In this document: one piece after another, positions 1-9,709 of the stretch
Layout: every line of letters begins with the position of its first letter
How positions within the stretch are numbered: the stretch's first letter is position 1
From: Aegilops tauschii subsp. strangulata
Lineage: Eukaryota > Streptophyta > Magnoliopsida > Poales > Poaceae
Direction of reading: 5' to 3'
Assembly: GCF_002575655.3 (NCBI RefSeq)
Contig: NC_053040.3
Location: 152,397,148-152,461,147, forward strand
Length of the DNA stretch: 64,000 bases
Made by a program: the position numbers and the translations under genes
The notes under the pieces: model-generated
The model's input: the letters and a program-made list of their open reading frames with translations, nothing else
The model's database searches: none
Told to the model about the DNA's origin: nothing

Positions 1-977
1 TAGGCCACCGGAGCCCCCCAGAGCTGGGTGGTCCATAGCGGGTCCCGCTCGCCTATCCGATTGATGGCGCTCTTCGCGCCGCCGCTCGATGGTAGTTCGA
101 GCGTCTTCATGCCTCGCTCCCGAAGAACTTGGCGCTGATCGCGGTGGGTCCGTGGGTCGAACGACGCTATGGAGATGTTATCACAAGTGTCATCATGACG
201 GACCGGCACCCGCGGTAGCTGACGTGGGGGAGGAGAGTGCACCGTGGCCGCAGCACCTGCGGTCCTTCCACCACTGGCATGCGGTGGCTCGACGGAGCGC
301 CGGCATGATGGCCCCGCTGGTCGCGGCTCATCTTTGTTGGCAATAACGACGAGGCTCCGGATGGTGGCTCTCCACTCGTCGAGCTTTTCCGCAGCAGGAG
401 GAAAGTCGAGGAGCAACTCCGCGCGCGCCAAAGCTTCTGCTGGTGTGGGTGGCGGCAAAAGCTGCATGGACCATGACGCGCTCCGACTTCTAACCACGTT
501 AGAAGGAGCTCTATCATGGCCTTGCGGCAGTGCGCCATTTTCGCCAGCGCCTCGGCGTGCATGCTGGCCTTCTACGCCCCGCGAATGAGGCGCAGGACTC
601 TTCCCACGGCGGCGCCCGGGGTCACCAGCATGGTGACGCTGCTCGTCGTGCACAACCTGGGAAGAACGCGTCATGGGCGCCGGCGTAGGCGTCTTGGAAG
701 TCATCACGCCGCCCATGGGTGGCACCACGCCGTCCTTGGAGGGCCCCGCGCCGCCTGCGGGGGGCCCGGCTCCGTCTGTGGATTTCGCGGCGCTTGGCCT
801 GTCGTCTCGCGCATGAACGACACCGCTCGCCAAGCTTTGACTGCCAGAGCGATGTGGGTGTTCGCGGGCCTCGCCACGGCTTCCGTCCGCGACCGCTCCA
901 CCACTCGCCCGCACTGGTATGGGCCGTTCGGCTCCCGATGAACCGATCGTCGTGACCGTCTTCTTCTTGGGAGCCAT
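1..977 (-). CDS. Gag polyprotein of element A, N-terminal part (runs off window)
   Basis: An ATG on the minus strand at 977 opens a reading frame with no stop through to base 1, about 325 codons, so the gene continues to the left. The start lies about 75 bp after the LTR, as expected for gag. The protein begins MAPKKKTV, is rich in Gly, Pro and Arg for about 150 residues, then has a Pro/Ala/Leu stretch containing LLPPPTPAEALARAELLL, typical of grass Gypsy gag leaders. A later stretch has DDTCDNISIASFDPR. Gag would form the virus-like particle that packages the element RNA. No lesion is visible in this part, unlike almost every other retroelement ORF here. The zinc knuckle and pol lie outside the window. 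Confidence 0.75.
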   Translation of the reverse strand, partial: MAPKKKTVTTIGSSGAERPIPVRASGGAVADGSRGEAREHPHRSGSQSLASGVVHARDDRPSAAKSTDGAGPPAGGAGPSKDGVVPPMGGVMTSKTPTPAPMTRSSQVVHDEQRHHAGDPGRRRGKSPAPHSRGVEGQHARRGAGENGALPQGHDRAPSNVVRSRSASWSMQLLPPPTPAEALARAELLLDFPPAAEKLDEWRATIRSLVVIANKDEPRPAGPSCRRSVEPPHASGGRTAGAAATVHSPPPRQLPRVPVRHDDTCDNISIASFDPRTHRDQRQVLRERGMKTLELPSSGGAKSAINRIGERDPLWTTQLWGAPVA

Positions 978-1028
978 GGCGATAAAGGACTGCTAAACTA
1001 ACTGCTAGACCGGATATTCACAACTGCG

Positions 1029-1047
1029 CCCCCTACCTGGCGCGCCA
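1029..1047 (-). other. Putative primer-binding site of element A
   Basis: Read on the minus strand, TGGCGCGCCAGGTAGGGGG begins four bases after the LTR end, where a Gypsy element has its tRNA primer site. I did not match it to a specific tRNA. Confidence 0.6.
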
Positions 1048-1294
1048 AAGATGTCGGTGGAAATGACACCTATGGAATCACTGGGATCCCTTCTACGGTT
1101 GGCGGGCGCAGGGTTGTGCAAAGAGCGGGTCTGGTAGTCAGCACAAGGATCGTTTACCCAGGTTCGGGCCGCGAAGATGCGTAATACCCTAGTCCTGCTT
1201 TGATGTATATTTGATTGTTCTTGAGCTCTCGAACTAGCTACGGTGCGTGCGTAGTCCAAAAGATCCGAATCCTTCTCCAGTACGCCTCGGGCTT

Positions 1295-1305
1295 CCTTTT
1301 ATAAA
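1295..1305 (-). promoter_or_regulatory. TATA box of the element A LTR
   Basis: On the minus strand this reads TTTATAAAAGG, in the second half of the LTR and downstream of the palindrome array in the element's sense. The matching position in LTR B (9954-9963) reads CTATAAAAGG. Position and sequence fit a core promoter; transcription is not shown. Confidence 0.55.
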
Positions 1306-1715
1306 CAAAAGGGGTTGCCACAGGGGCACACAGGAGGTGGAAAGGTATACAGTGTACAAGCTTATCGCCTGTCATTACGGGACAAGGCGCATTAAATGCG
1401 CTCCTTAGGTGTCTCGTTGCTTTATTTGGGACGGCAACGAGGCCTATCCCGTTCGTTGCCGATCCGCCTCGCTCCGACATGCGTCCAGGCCAACGGGGCA
1501 TGCAGCGCCACGTAGGCTGGCAGGCTACTGAGATGGTGTGGTGGTAGGGTCTTCACGAAGATCTGCATGCAACCACGCAGGTGCTTGCTGAGTTGGCTTG
1601 GAGGCCGCACGTTGCCACGAAGGTGCCTGCCCAACTGGTTGGGCTGGTAGCTGTATGGGAATGGCGGTGGAGTCTTGGCAGACGTGGGTCTGGCTGTGGC
1701 CCCGCAGGTGTCCTC

Positions 1716-2018
1716 GGCAAGGGTCTTGCCGGGGCCCCGGCAAGGGTCTTGCCATGGCATCGCGGTCGTTCCCGGCAAGGATCTTGCCGGGGGTCTCGTG
1801 GATTCCCTCGGCAAGGATCTTGCCGAGGATCATCGTCTTATGATCTTCACAAAGATCTGCATGCCACCACGGAGGTGCCTCCTGAGCCTTGGTTCTAATG
1901 TGGTTGATGGTGTTAGAACCCTTGGGCTCAAGGGTGGCGCGCTCTGCTGGCGTTGGGCAAGTTGCCCCGGCAAGGCTCTTGCCGGGGCTGCGGAAGCCGC
2001 CTCGGCAAGGGTCTTGCC
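1716..2018. repeat. Palindrome array GGCAAG-N3-CTTGCC in LTR A
   Basis: Dyads start at 1716, 1739, 1774, 1810, 1969 and 2004, with spacers GGT, GGT, GAT, GAT, GCT and GGT. Several extend outward to CCGG or CTCGG arms. A tighter palindrome, GGGCAAGTTGCCC, is at 1955-1967. The first two dyads are 23 bp apart. All lie in the U3 part of the LTR, upstream of the TATA box in the element's sense. The array recurs in LTR B. Confidence 0.85.
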
Positions 2019-2230
2019 GGGGGAGTCCACCTCGCCCTCTCGCTCTTTGTGTCTCTGGTCTTGGCATCGCTTTGCCCATCTTCTGTGCCCCTGGCTGGAG
2101 CGCTGCTCTAGTATTCTTGTGCTTCTGCTTCCTCCCTTTCCCCTGCTAAGTGTGGCCGCAGGTGCGGCTCTGACTGCCCATGCACAAGTAGAGGGGTAAA
2201 AAGGAGAGCCCCTACTTTTGTACCCCGACA

Positions 2231-3670
2231 CATTTTCTTCAGGGTCAGTAGTTTCTTCATGATGGGGAATGATCACTTCTTCATCAACTATTTCTTCACT
2301 GGGCACAATTTCACCAGTGCCCATCATGTTGATAGATTCCTTAGGAGGCATTTTATCTAACACGGGAGGCAGGTGCTCTCTTTGCGAAGCATTAGTTTCA
2401 TCGAATCACAAATCTACAGTTTAAACAACCTTGTTGTGGTAGGTGTTGAAGAGACTGTAGGTGTGCGAGTCCTTACCGTAAGCAAGCATAAAACCCTCAT
2501 GTGCTTTCGGTCCAAATTTTGAACTGTGACGAGGATCTCTAATCCAACATTTAGCACCGAAGACTTTGAAATAACTCACATTGGGTTTCCTATCGGTGAG
2601 GACCTCATATGAAGTCTTCTTGAGGAATTTGTGAAGATATCCCTGATTGATGACGTGACATGCAGTATCAATTGCTTCAGGCCACCATCGACAAGGAGTC
2701 TTGTATTCATCAAGCATTGTGTGAGCCATCTCGATGAGTGTCCAATTCTTGCATTCGGCAACCCCATTCCATCGAGGAGTATATGGAGCAGACAACTCAT
2801 GAGTGATACCAAGTTCGTCAAGATATTAATTAAGGCTTGTGTTTTTGAACTTGTTGTCATTGTCACTTATGATGTGCTTGATCTTGAGACCGTAATTCAT
2901 CATGGCCTGATTGGAGAGTCGTTTGAAGACAACCTGCACTACAATCTTGAAGGTAATGATATGCACCCAGGTGTAACAGGAATAGTCATCAACTATCACA
3001 AATCCATATAGTGATGCTGCATTGGTTAGTGTGGCATAATGTGTAGGACCAAACAGACCCATGTGAAGTAATTCAAAGGGACAAGTAGTGTTCATGATTG
3101 TGTTTGATAAGTGCTTGGATTGGTCATCTTTCCAGACTCACAAGCACCACAAAGGTGATCTTTGACGAATTTGACACCCTCGACGCCAATGACGTGTTTC
3201 TTCTTGACGAGTGTGCTCATATTCCTCATGCCAGCATGTCCAAGTCATCGGTGCCATAGCCAACACTTTGAAGCTTTTGCCAATAGAGATGTGGAAGGTT
3301 GAGAACCTAGAGAGAAATCTACAATATACAAATCACCTCGCCTCAAACCCTAGAAGACTTAGGATTTGTCATATTCCATTAGCACAATGCATATATATTT
3401 GCCAAAGATGACAATCATATCAAGGTCACAAAGCATTGAGACAAACATGAGGTTGTATCCAAGGGACTCGACAAGCATCACCATTTCCATATGTTGATCC
3501 TTCGAGATAACAACCTTACCTAGACCCAATACTTTGCTTTTGCCTTTTTCAGCATAGGTAATATGGTTTCAGATGAGACAGAGTGAGAGGAAAATTGGGG
3601 AGGATATTCCTATCACCTGCCATGTGATTCGTGAAGCCACTTTCTAGGACCCATTCAGTGGCTTTAGGTG
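2231..3670 (-). pseudogene. Copia pol fragment: protease, GAG-pre-integrase, integrase
   Basis: Read from high to low coordinates. A degenerate protease site near 3610-3650 has ESG where DSG is expected. A GAG-pre-integrase block near 3170-3265 includes the HAGMRNM-type zinc-finger motif. The integrase core (about 3095-2421) has FVIVDDYSCYTWV, then SDNDNKFKN with the second catalytic Asp, then NGVAECKN with the Glu. The first catalytic Asp is lost (LHMGLFGP instead of LHMDLFGP), and a TAA stop at 2826-2828 splits the integrase in frame. Sequence linking integrase to reverse transcriptase follows to 2231. The remainder of pol is missing. The fragment cannot be functional. Confidence 0.8.
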
Positions 3671-3934
3671 TGTCATCCTATAGAAGCATTAGTCTGACTT
3701 ACAAATTGATATACTTTAGAGTGAAGAATATGATCATCAATTTCGTCGGTGAATTTCATCAGTAGAACATAACTAGCAACATAGGGGATGTGTAAAATGA
3801 AGTGTTCATTTCATCATATTTAGCTTGTATCCTAACAAGCACATGTCATACCTTCAGCAAATTCAACATACATTCATTGTTGTCTGAAGACCTGACCATG
3901 CAGAAGAGATTAGTTCTTCTTTGTAACCACACAC
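2231..3934 (-). mobile_element. Truncated Ty1/Copia element G (SIRE/Maximus-like)
   Basis: This holds the protease-to-integrase part of a Copia polyprotein on the minus strand and no LTR. It is cut on one side by the LTR of A (ends 2230) and abuts the LTR of C on the other (3935). It is probably the oldest layer of the nest. The SIRE/Maximus assignment rests on the resemblance of the integrase and GAG-pre-integrase blocks to those polyproteins and is only moderately sure. Confidence 0.7.
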
Positions 3935-4200
3935 TGATACATCTCCAACGTATCTATAATTTTTTATTGTTCCATGCTATTTTATTATCAATCTTGGATT
4001 TTTTATAATCATTTTATAGTCATTTTATATCATTTTTTGGTACTAACCTATTGACATAGTGCGAAGTGCCAGTTGCTGTTTTTTCCATGTTTTTTACATC
4101 GCAGGAAATCAATCCAAATGCCACGAAACTCCGTGATGATTTTTTATGGGCCAGAAGGAAGGCAATGGGCCCTGATTGCACCTGGGGGCTGCCCCGAGGG

Positions 4201-4258
4201 GGGCACAACCCACCTGGGCGTGTCAGGAGGCCCAGGCGCGCCCTGGTGGGTTGTGCCC
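4201..4258. repeat. Inverted repeat (hairpin) in the 5' LTR of C
   Basis: Arms of 24 bp at 4201-4224 and 4235-4258 flank a 10-nt loop, with three mismatches. The equivalent in the 3' LTR (9451-9508) is perfect. It lies about 35 bp upstream of the TATA box. Confidence 0.85.
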
Positions 4259-4291
4259 ACCTCGGGTGCCCCCCGGACAGCCTCTTTGCTC

Positions 4292-4299
4292 TATAAATA
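4292..4299 (+). promoter_or_regulatory. TATA box of LTR C
   Basis: TATAAATA in CTCTATAAATAT, conserved in the 3' LTR at 9542-9549. The position in the first quarter of the LTR fits the U3/R boundary. Confidence 0.6.
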
Positions 4300-5528
4300 T
4301 CACAATATTCTAGAAACCCTAGAGGAGGCGTCGAAATATTCATCCAGCCGCCATAGAGTCCAGAACCACCAGATCCAATCTAGACACCATCACGGAGGGG
4401 TTCACCACTTCCATTGGTGCCTCTCCGATGATGCGTGAGTAGTCCTTTGTAGACCTTCTGGTCCGTAGTTAGTAGCTAGATGGATTTCTCTCTCTCTCGC
4501 TGGATTCTCAATACAATGGTCTCTTGGAGATCCATATGATGTAACTCTTTTGCGGTGTGTTTGTTGGGATCTGATGAACTTTGAGTTTATGATCAGTTAT
4601 ATCTTTTTATATCCATGAAAGTTATTTGAGTTTCTTTGATATCTTATATGCATGATCTCTTATAGCCTGGTATTTCTTCTCTGATATTTGGGTTTTGTTT
4701 GGCCAACTTGATCTATTTATCTTGCAATGGGAACAGGTGCCCGGTAGTGGGTTCGATCTTACGGTGCTCGATCCCAGTGATAGAAGGGGAAATGACACGT
4801 ATGTATCATTGCTACTAAGGATAAAAGACAGGATCTATATCTACCGCCATATAGATAAACGGATCTTTTCTACATCATGTCATCGTTTTTATTGCATTAC
4901 TCCGTTTTTCCATGAACTTAATACACTAGATGCATGCTGGATAGCGATCGATGTGTGGAGTAATACTAGTATATGCAGGCAGGAGTCGGTCTACTAATCT
5001 TGGACGTGATGCCTACGTAATGATCATTGCCTGGATATCGTCATGATTATTTGAAGTTCTATCAATTTCCCAACAGTAATTTGTTTACCCACCGTTTCCT
5101 ATTTTTCTCGAGAGAAGCCACTAGTGAAACCTACGCCCCCCGGGTATTCTTTCTCATATATTTGTCTTGCGATCTACTTTTCCTTTGCATTTTTATTCAG
5201 ATCTATTAAACCAAAAAATACAAAAATACCTTGCTGCACTTTATTTATTTGTGATCTACTATTTCAATCTACTACAATTTATCTCATGTCCGCTTGCCAA
5301 TTTCTGGCGCCGTTACCCGAAAGGGATTGACAACCCCATTAACACGTCGGGTTGCGAGGTGTTGTTATTTGTATGCAAGCGCGATTTACATCGTGTTGCT
5401 TGGTTCTCCTACTGGTTCGATACCTTGGTTTCATAACTGAGGGAAATACTCTACGTCGCTGTGCTACATCATCCCTCCCTCTCCGGGGAAATACCGACGT
5501 AGTTCTAGCTACCATGAAGGAGAATTTC

Positions 5529-5546
5529 TGCGCCGTTGTCGGGGAG
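5529..5546 (+). other. Primer-binding site of element C
   Basis: TGCGCCGTTGTCGGGGA resembles the usual grass retroelement primer site TGGCGCCGTTGCCGGGGA with two changes. It lies 14 bp after the inferred LTR end. Confidence 0.6.
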
Positions 5547-5764
5547 GATCTTCAACATAACCAGGTTCCTAATCACAAATCTCATCTCCTTGCAATTTAC
5601 ATTATTCACCATTTGCCTCTCGTTTTCCTCTCCCCCACTTCACAAAATTTGCCGTTTTATTCGCCCTCTTTCTGTTTGCCTTTTTCTCGTTCCATCTTTT
5701 GTTTGCGTGTGTTGCCATGTGTCTTCTATTAGCTTGCACCTTTGCTTGATAAAAATTTATTGAT

Positions 5765-6528
5765 ATGGATCCTCAACCACTTGCTAATATTTTTAAGAGA
5801 TCCAGTTATCATGAACCAATTGCTAGTGATTAGAGTGCACTAGATGATCTTTATGAAGTTTTGCTTGAGATTCGTGAATCCGAAAACTGTGATGAAGAAA
5901 TTTATGAAGTGATTCATGATAGCTCTTTGAATGAAAAGCATGATTGCAATGATTTTACTATAAATTCTATTAATCTCAATTGTGCTAATAATATGCAAAA
6001 CCCCAAGCTTGGGGATGCTAATTTTGTTATCTCCACTACTTGTTGCAATGATCATGATTGGGGTGATAATGATTCTTATGATCTTGAAAGTTTCTTAAGC
6101 CTCATGATGAATATGTTTGCAATAGTATTGGAAGTGGGTTTGGAAGAGCGTCAACTTTAAGTAAAAATAATCCTACATATTTGGAGAGTGATCAACCCTA
6201 TGATATTTTTGATACAATTGGGCTTAGAGAGGTCATGACTTTATTTGATGATCTCACTATTTTGGAAGAGTGTCAACTTTGCATGCATGTGGATCATAAA
6301 AATAAAATTTTATTTGATAGCTATATTGTTGAATTTGATTATGATCCTATATGTAATTATTATGAGAGGGGAAAATATGGTTGTAGAAATTTTCATGTTA
6401 CTAAATTACCTCTCGTTATGTTGAGATTGCGATTGTTTCTTTCTTATTCCTTGAATAAGCAAGTTTTCACATGTTTCATGATGCTCTCTTTGTGTTTCAA
6501 TTATTATCTTTCGTGTGAGCATCGTTGA
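5765..6528 (+). pseudogene. Degenerate ORF of element C, unknown function
   Basis: A start at 5765 (MDPQPLANIFKRSSYHEP) leads into an acidic, Asn/Asp/Cys-rich protein. The reading frame is broken by a stop soon after the start (IASD then stop, near 5833) and by a shift near 6110-6180, after which MESDQPYDIFDTIG continues to HR and stop at 6528. This kind of acidic ORF recurs in related wheat LTR elements, but I recognise no enzyme domain in it. It is followed at about 6537 by a short sequence (TTGGGAGGCAACCCAATG) that often closes such ORFs. It may be a relic of a gag-like or element-specific protein. Confidence 0.45.
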
Positions 6529-9171
6529 AATCTTATGCCTAGCTAAGGGCGTAAAACTATAGCGCTTGTTGGGAGGCAACCCAATGAATAAAATTTATTT
6601 TTGCTTTTTACTTTTGTTCTTGAGTGTTAGAACAATTACGGTACTGTTATGATTGTGTTTTTTGTGTTTTAATTAGTGTTTGTGCCAAGTAAATCCTATA
6701 GGATCTTCTTGGGTGATAGTTGTTTGATCTTGCTGAAAAAGACAGAAACTTTGTGCTCACGAAAATAATTTTAGTACATCACAGAAAATAGATTTTGCTC
6801 TGATTCTTTTTGCAGAAGATTAATATACAAATTTCCCTGGTCGTCCTATTTTGGTAGAATTTTTGGAGTTCCAGAAGTATTCGTTTAAGTCAGATTTCTA
6901 AAGACTGTTCTGTTTGGACAGATTCTATTTTCTTTTTGTTGTGTGCTTATTTCGATGGCTCTATGGTTTTCTTTGATGAGTTTTTGCCATAGAAAAGTTG
7001 GAATACAGTAGATATAATACAAAAACAAAATATAAATTGGTTTGATACAGCACTTATATTAGTGGTTTATTTTTCTTATACTAACGGATCTCACGAAGGT
7101 TTTGTTGAGTTTTGTGTGATTGAAGTTTTCAAGTTTTGGGTTAACTTACGATGGATGAAGGAAGGATGCAAGTGCCTAAGCTTGGGGATGCCCCGGCATC
7201 CCAAGCTATTATCCAAGAATGAGCAACCAACTAAGCTTGGGGATGCCCCCGAGTGGCATCCCCGCTTTCTTCCAACAACTATCGGTATTTTACTTGAAAC
7301 TATGCTTTTATTCGTCACATGATATGTGTTTTGCTTGGAGCATATTGTATGACATGTGTCTTTGCCCTCTTTATTTTGTGTTTTAAGTCATCAATCCTTG
7401 CTGGACACACCTTTTTGAGAGAGCCAAAATATTATCATGACTTGTTAGAATTGCTCTCTATTGTTCACTTAAATCTTTTATGAGCTAGGACTTGCTCTAG
7501 TGCTTAACTTATATATTTTTGAGCACAGGGTGCGTTGTTAATTTGGAAGAAATGCTCTCTTGCTTCACTTAGATTTATTTGGGAGTTAGTAAACTTTTGA
7601 AGAAATTATCTCTTGCTTCACTTAAATTATTTTGAGAGAAAGAAAATATGTTATGCTAATGATCTTCACTTATATTTGTTTGAGCTTATGAAAAGCAACA
7701 CGTAAAATTAGTCCCAAAGTGATAGATATCCAAGAAGGATAAAGTAAAAGAAAATGTCATGAAGAACATTGGACAAAATAAACTTGATTCTTAGTAATAG
7801 TTTTGAGATATGATGATGTGATATGTGAGTTATGTTGATGAGTAATTGGGCTCTAGTAAGAATATTGGTGTTAAGGTTTGGGATTCCCTATGCATGCATG
7901 AAAGTCAATAATCATGCAATGAAAATTATATCCTACTTGTGGTGCATTATTCGGTGTTAGTTATGCTTAATGCTTGCTTATGAGATTATTCGTTTCTTGG
8001 TTGGTCGCTTCCCAATCTTTTGCTAGCCTTCATTTTGCACTAAGTATGACCTCTACTTGTGCATCTAAAATCCTTTAAACCAGTTTTGCCACATGAGTCC
8101 ACTATATCTACCTATATGCGGTACTCTCTTGCTTAATGCTTGCTTATGAGATTATTCGTTTCTTGGTTGGTCGCTTCCCAATCTTTTGCTAGCCTTCATT
8201 TTGCACTAAGTATGACCTCTACTTGTGCATCTAAAATCCTTTAAACCAATTTTGCCACATGAGTCCACTATATCTACCTATATGCGGTACTCTTTTGCCG
8301 TTCTAAGCAAATTTGCATGTGCCATCTCTAATTTTCAAAATAAACTTCTCTTTTGTGTGTTTGTTTCGCTCGCGGAACGGTAACGGGTGGATAATATTTT
8401 CCATGCTAAATGTGTTATTCTCAAGATGAGTGTTTATTCACTTGTCATTGCACGATAGTAAGGCAAAGGTTTTAGGGATGCCCAGTCCCGAAATGCAAAA
8501 ACAATTAAATTTATTTTATGTTGTCAAATAATAAATTCCTTGGAGAGTGTTGGTATGGAGGGCACCCGTGGATACGGCTAGCCATGGAAAGTGAAAGAAT
8601 GATGGAAAAAGGAATAAACTTCATTTTATGTTGGGAACCGCCTATGGCATATCTAGCATGGAAAGTGTTCGGAACTCTAAGTCATTTTCGTTGGTGGGAT
8701 GGATACACCTCCCAAAATGTTTTTATCTCTAATTTTTCGCTTTGAGCTCTGGCACCTCTACAAATCCCTACTTCCCTCTGTGCAGGGCCTTTCTTTTACT
8801 TTATGCAATTTTTATTTTTGAAATTTGAGTCTCCATCTTCTCTCATAAAAAGCACCAACTAGGAGGCAATATGATCATGCTCAAGTATTGGGTGTAGTTA
8901 ATATTAGAGTGTGTTTCATGAATGGATCAATGTTTGAGCATGATGGGCCAGGGATAACTTATTTTAGCGTTGATATTTTGAAAGACATGGTTGCTTGTTG
9001 ATATGCTTGAGTATCTAAATTATTATGTCAAAACTAGACTATTGCTTTGAATCACATAAAAGTCCAAATGTCCATGCTATAAAGAAAAGAATATGATATG
9101 ACTTGACGAACAACACTCCGCATAAAAAATTCTGTTTTTATCACTTACCTACTCGAGGACGAGTAGGAGTT
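6529..9171 (+). other. Non-coding internal region of element C
   Basis: AT-rich sequence without a convincing gene. It contains two copies of a motif with AAGCTTGGGGATGCC (7179 and 7233), which resembles the polypurine tract before the 3' LTR. It also holds a perfectly phased 166-bp tandem duplication (7965-8296). Short ORFs here show no recognisable domain. Confidence 0.6.
7965..8296 (+). repeat. 166-bp tandem duplication in element C
   Basis: Copy 1 is 7965-8130 and copy 2 is 8131-8296, both starting GCTTAATGCTTGCTTATGAG. I see only isolated base differences (for example ACCAGTTTT versus ACCAATTTT), so the duplication is recent relative to the element. Confidence 0.9.
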
Positions 9172-9185
9172 AAGCTTGGGGATGC
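9172..9185 (+). other. Polypurine tract of element C
   Basis: AAGCTTGGGGATGC directly precedes the TG of the 3' LTR at 9186, which fixes the plus orientation of the element. Confidence 0.65.
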
Positions 9186-9709
9186 TGATACGTCTCCAAC
9201 GTATCTATAATTTTTATTGTTCCATGCTATTTTATTATCAATCTTGGATGTTTTATAATCATTATATATCATTTTTGGTACTAACCTATTGACATAGTGC
9301 GAAGTGCCAGTTGTTGTTTTTTCCATGTTTTTTCCATTGCAGGAAATCAATGTCAGATGAAGTCCAAATGCCACGAAACTCCACGGTGATTTTTTATGGG
9401 CCAGAAGGAAGGCAATGGGCCCAAGTTGCACCTGGGGGTTGCCCCGAGAGGGGCACAACCCACCAGGGCGCGCCAGGAGGCCTAGGCGCGCCCTGGTGGG
9501 TTGTGCCCACCTCGGGTTCCCCCCGGACCGCCTCTTTGCTCTATAAATACCACAATATTCCAGAAACCCTAGAGGAGGCGTCCAAATATCCATCCAGCTG
9601 CCGCAGAGTCCAGAACCACCAGATCCAATCTAGACACCATCACGGAGGGGTTCACCACTTCCATTGGTGCCTCTCCGATGATGTGTGAGTAGTCCTTTGT
9701 AGACCTTCA
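9186..9709 (+). repeat. 3' LTR of element C, truncated by element B
   Basis: It aligns with 3935 to about 4462 and then stops inside AGACCTTC, where the TGTCGG end of LTR B begins. The rest of this LTR should lie beyond the far end of B, outside the window. It holds a perfect hairpin at 9451-9508 and a TATA box at 9542. Confidence 0.9.
9451..9508. repeat. Perfect 24-bp-arm hairpin in the 3' LTR of C
   Basis: Left arm 9451-9474 (GGGCACAACCCACCAGGGCG...) and right arm 9485-9508 are exact reverse complements around a 10-nt loop. CCCGAG and CTCGGG outside the arms could extend the stem with small bulges. Confidence 0.92.

Larger units (their letters stand above)
1..2230 (-). mobile_element. LTR retrotransposon A (Ty3/Gypsy, probably Tat-like), 5' part
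   Basis: On the minus strand the order is 5' LTR (2230 to 1052), primer-binding region (1047-1029), short leader, then a gag ORF starting at 977 and running off the window at base 1. The LTR starts TGTCGG and ends CCGACA in the element's sense, the short inverted ends expected of an LTR. A second LTR of the same family is at 9710-10877 (element B). The element interrupts Copia-derived sequence, which resumes at 2231. The lineage is inferred from B, which shows a Gypsy-order pol and an antisense extra gene between pol and the 3' LTR, a layout known from Tat-lineage elements. Confidence 0.85.
1052..2230 (-). repeat. 5' LTR of element A
   Basis: 1,179 bp, matched along its length by the LTR at 9710-10877. 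In element orientation it opens with U3 sequence holding six GGCAAG-N3-CTTGCC palindromes and a shorter one, followed by a TATA box near 1300. The flank on the 1051 side is the primer-binding region, so this is the 5' LTR. The flank from 2231 is unrelated Copia pol sequence, that is, the target. Confidence 0.88.
3935..5514 (+). repeat. 5' LTR of element C
   Basis: The start is fixed by alignment to the 3' LTR at 9186 (TGATACRTCTCCAACGTATC). The end is placed at ACCA, 5514, shortly before the primer-like site, because the 3' LTR copy is truncated and cannot confirm it. A hairpin at 4201-4258 and a TATA box at 4292 lie in its first quarter. A second primer-like sequence sits inside it at 5304-5320. 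Confidence 0.75.
3935..9709 (+). mobile_element. Non-autonomous LTR retrotransposon C
   Basis: The 5' LTR starts TGATACATCTCCAACG at 3935. The primer site is at 5529, the internal region runs to 9185, and the 3' LTR starts at 9186 and breaks off at 9709, where LTR B was inserted. The polypurine tract AAGCTTGGGGATGC abuts the 3' LTR. The 3.6-kb internal region has only short decayed ORFs and no recognisable reverse transcriptase, RNase H or integrase, so movement would need proteins from another element. The LTR type is very common in Triticeae; I do not give it a firm family name. The base run CACAC at 3930-3934 may be the 5' target duplication, but its partner lies outside the window. Confidence 0.82.

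Noticed and set aside
1525..2363. Several 100-180 aa open frames across LTR A (and 10064-11063 across LTR B)
   Set aside because: They lie in LTR sequence, repeat the palindromic array on both strands and show no domain. One minus frame merely runs from Copia pol into the LTR.
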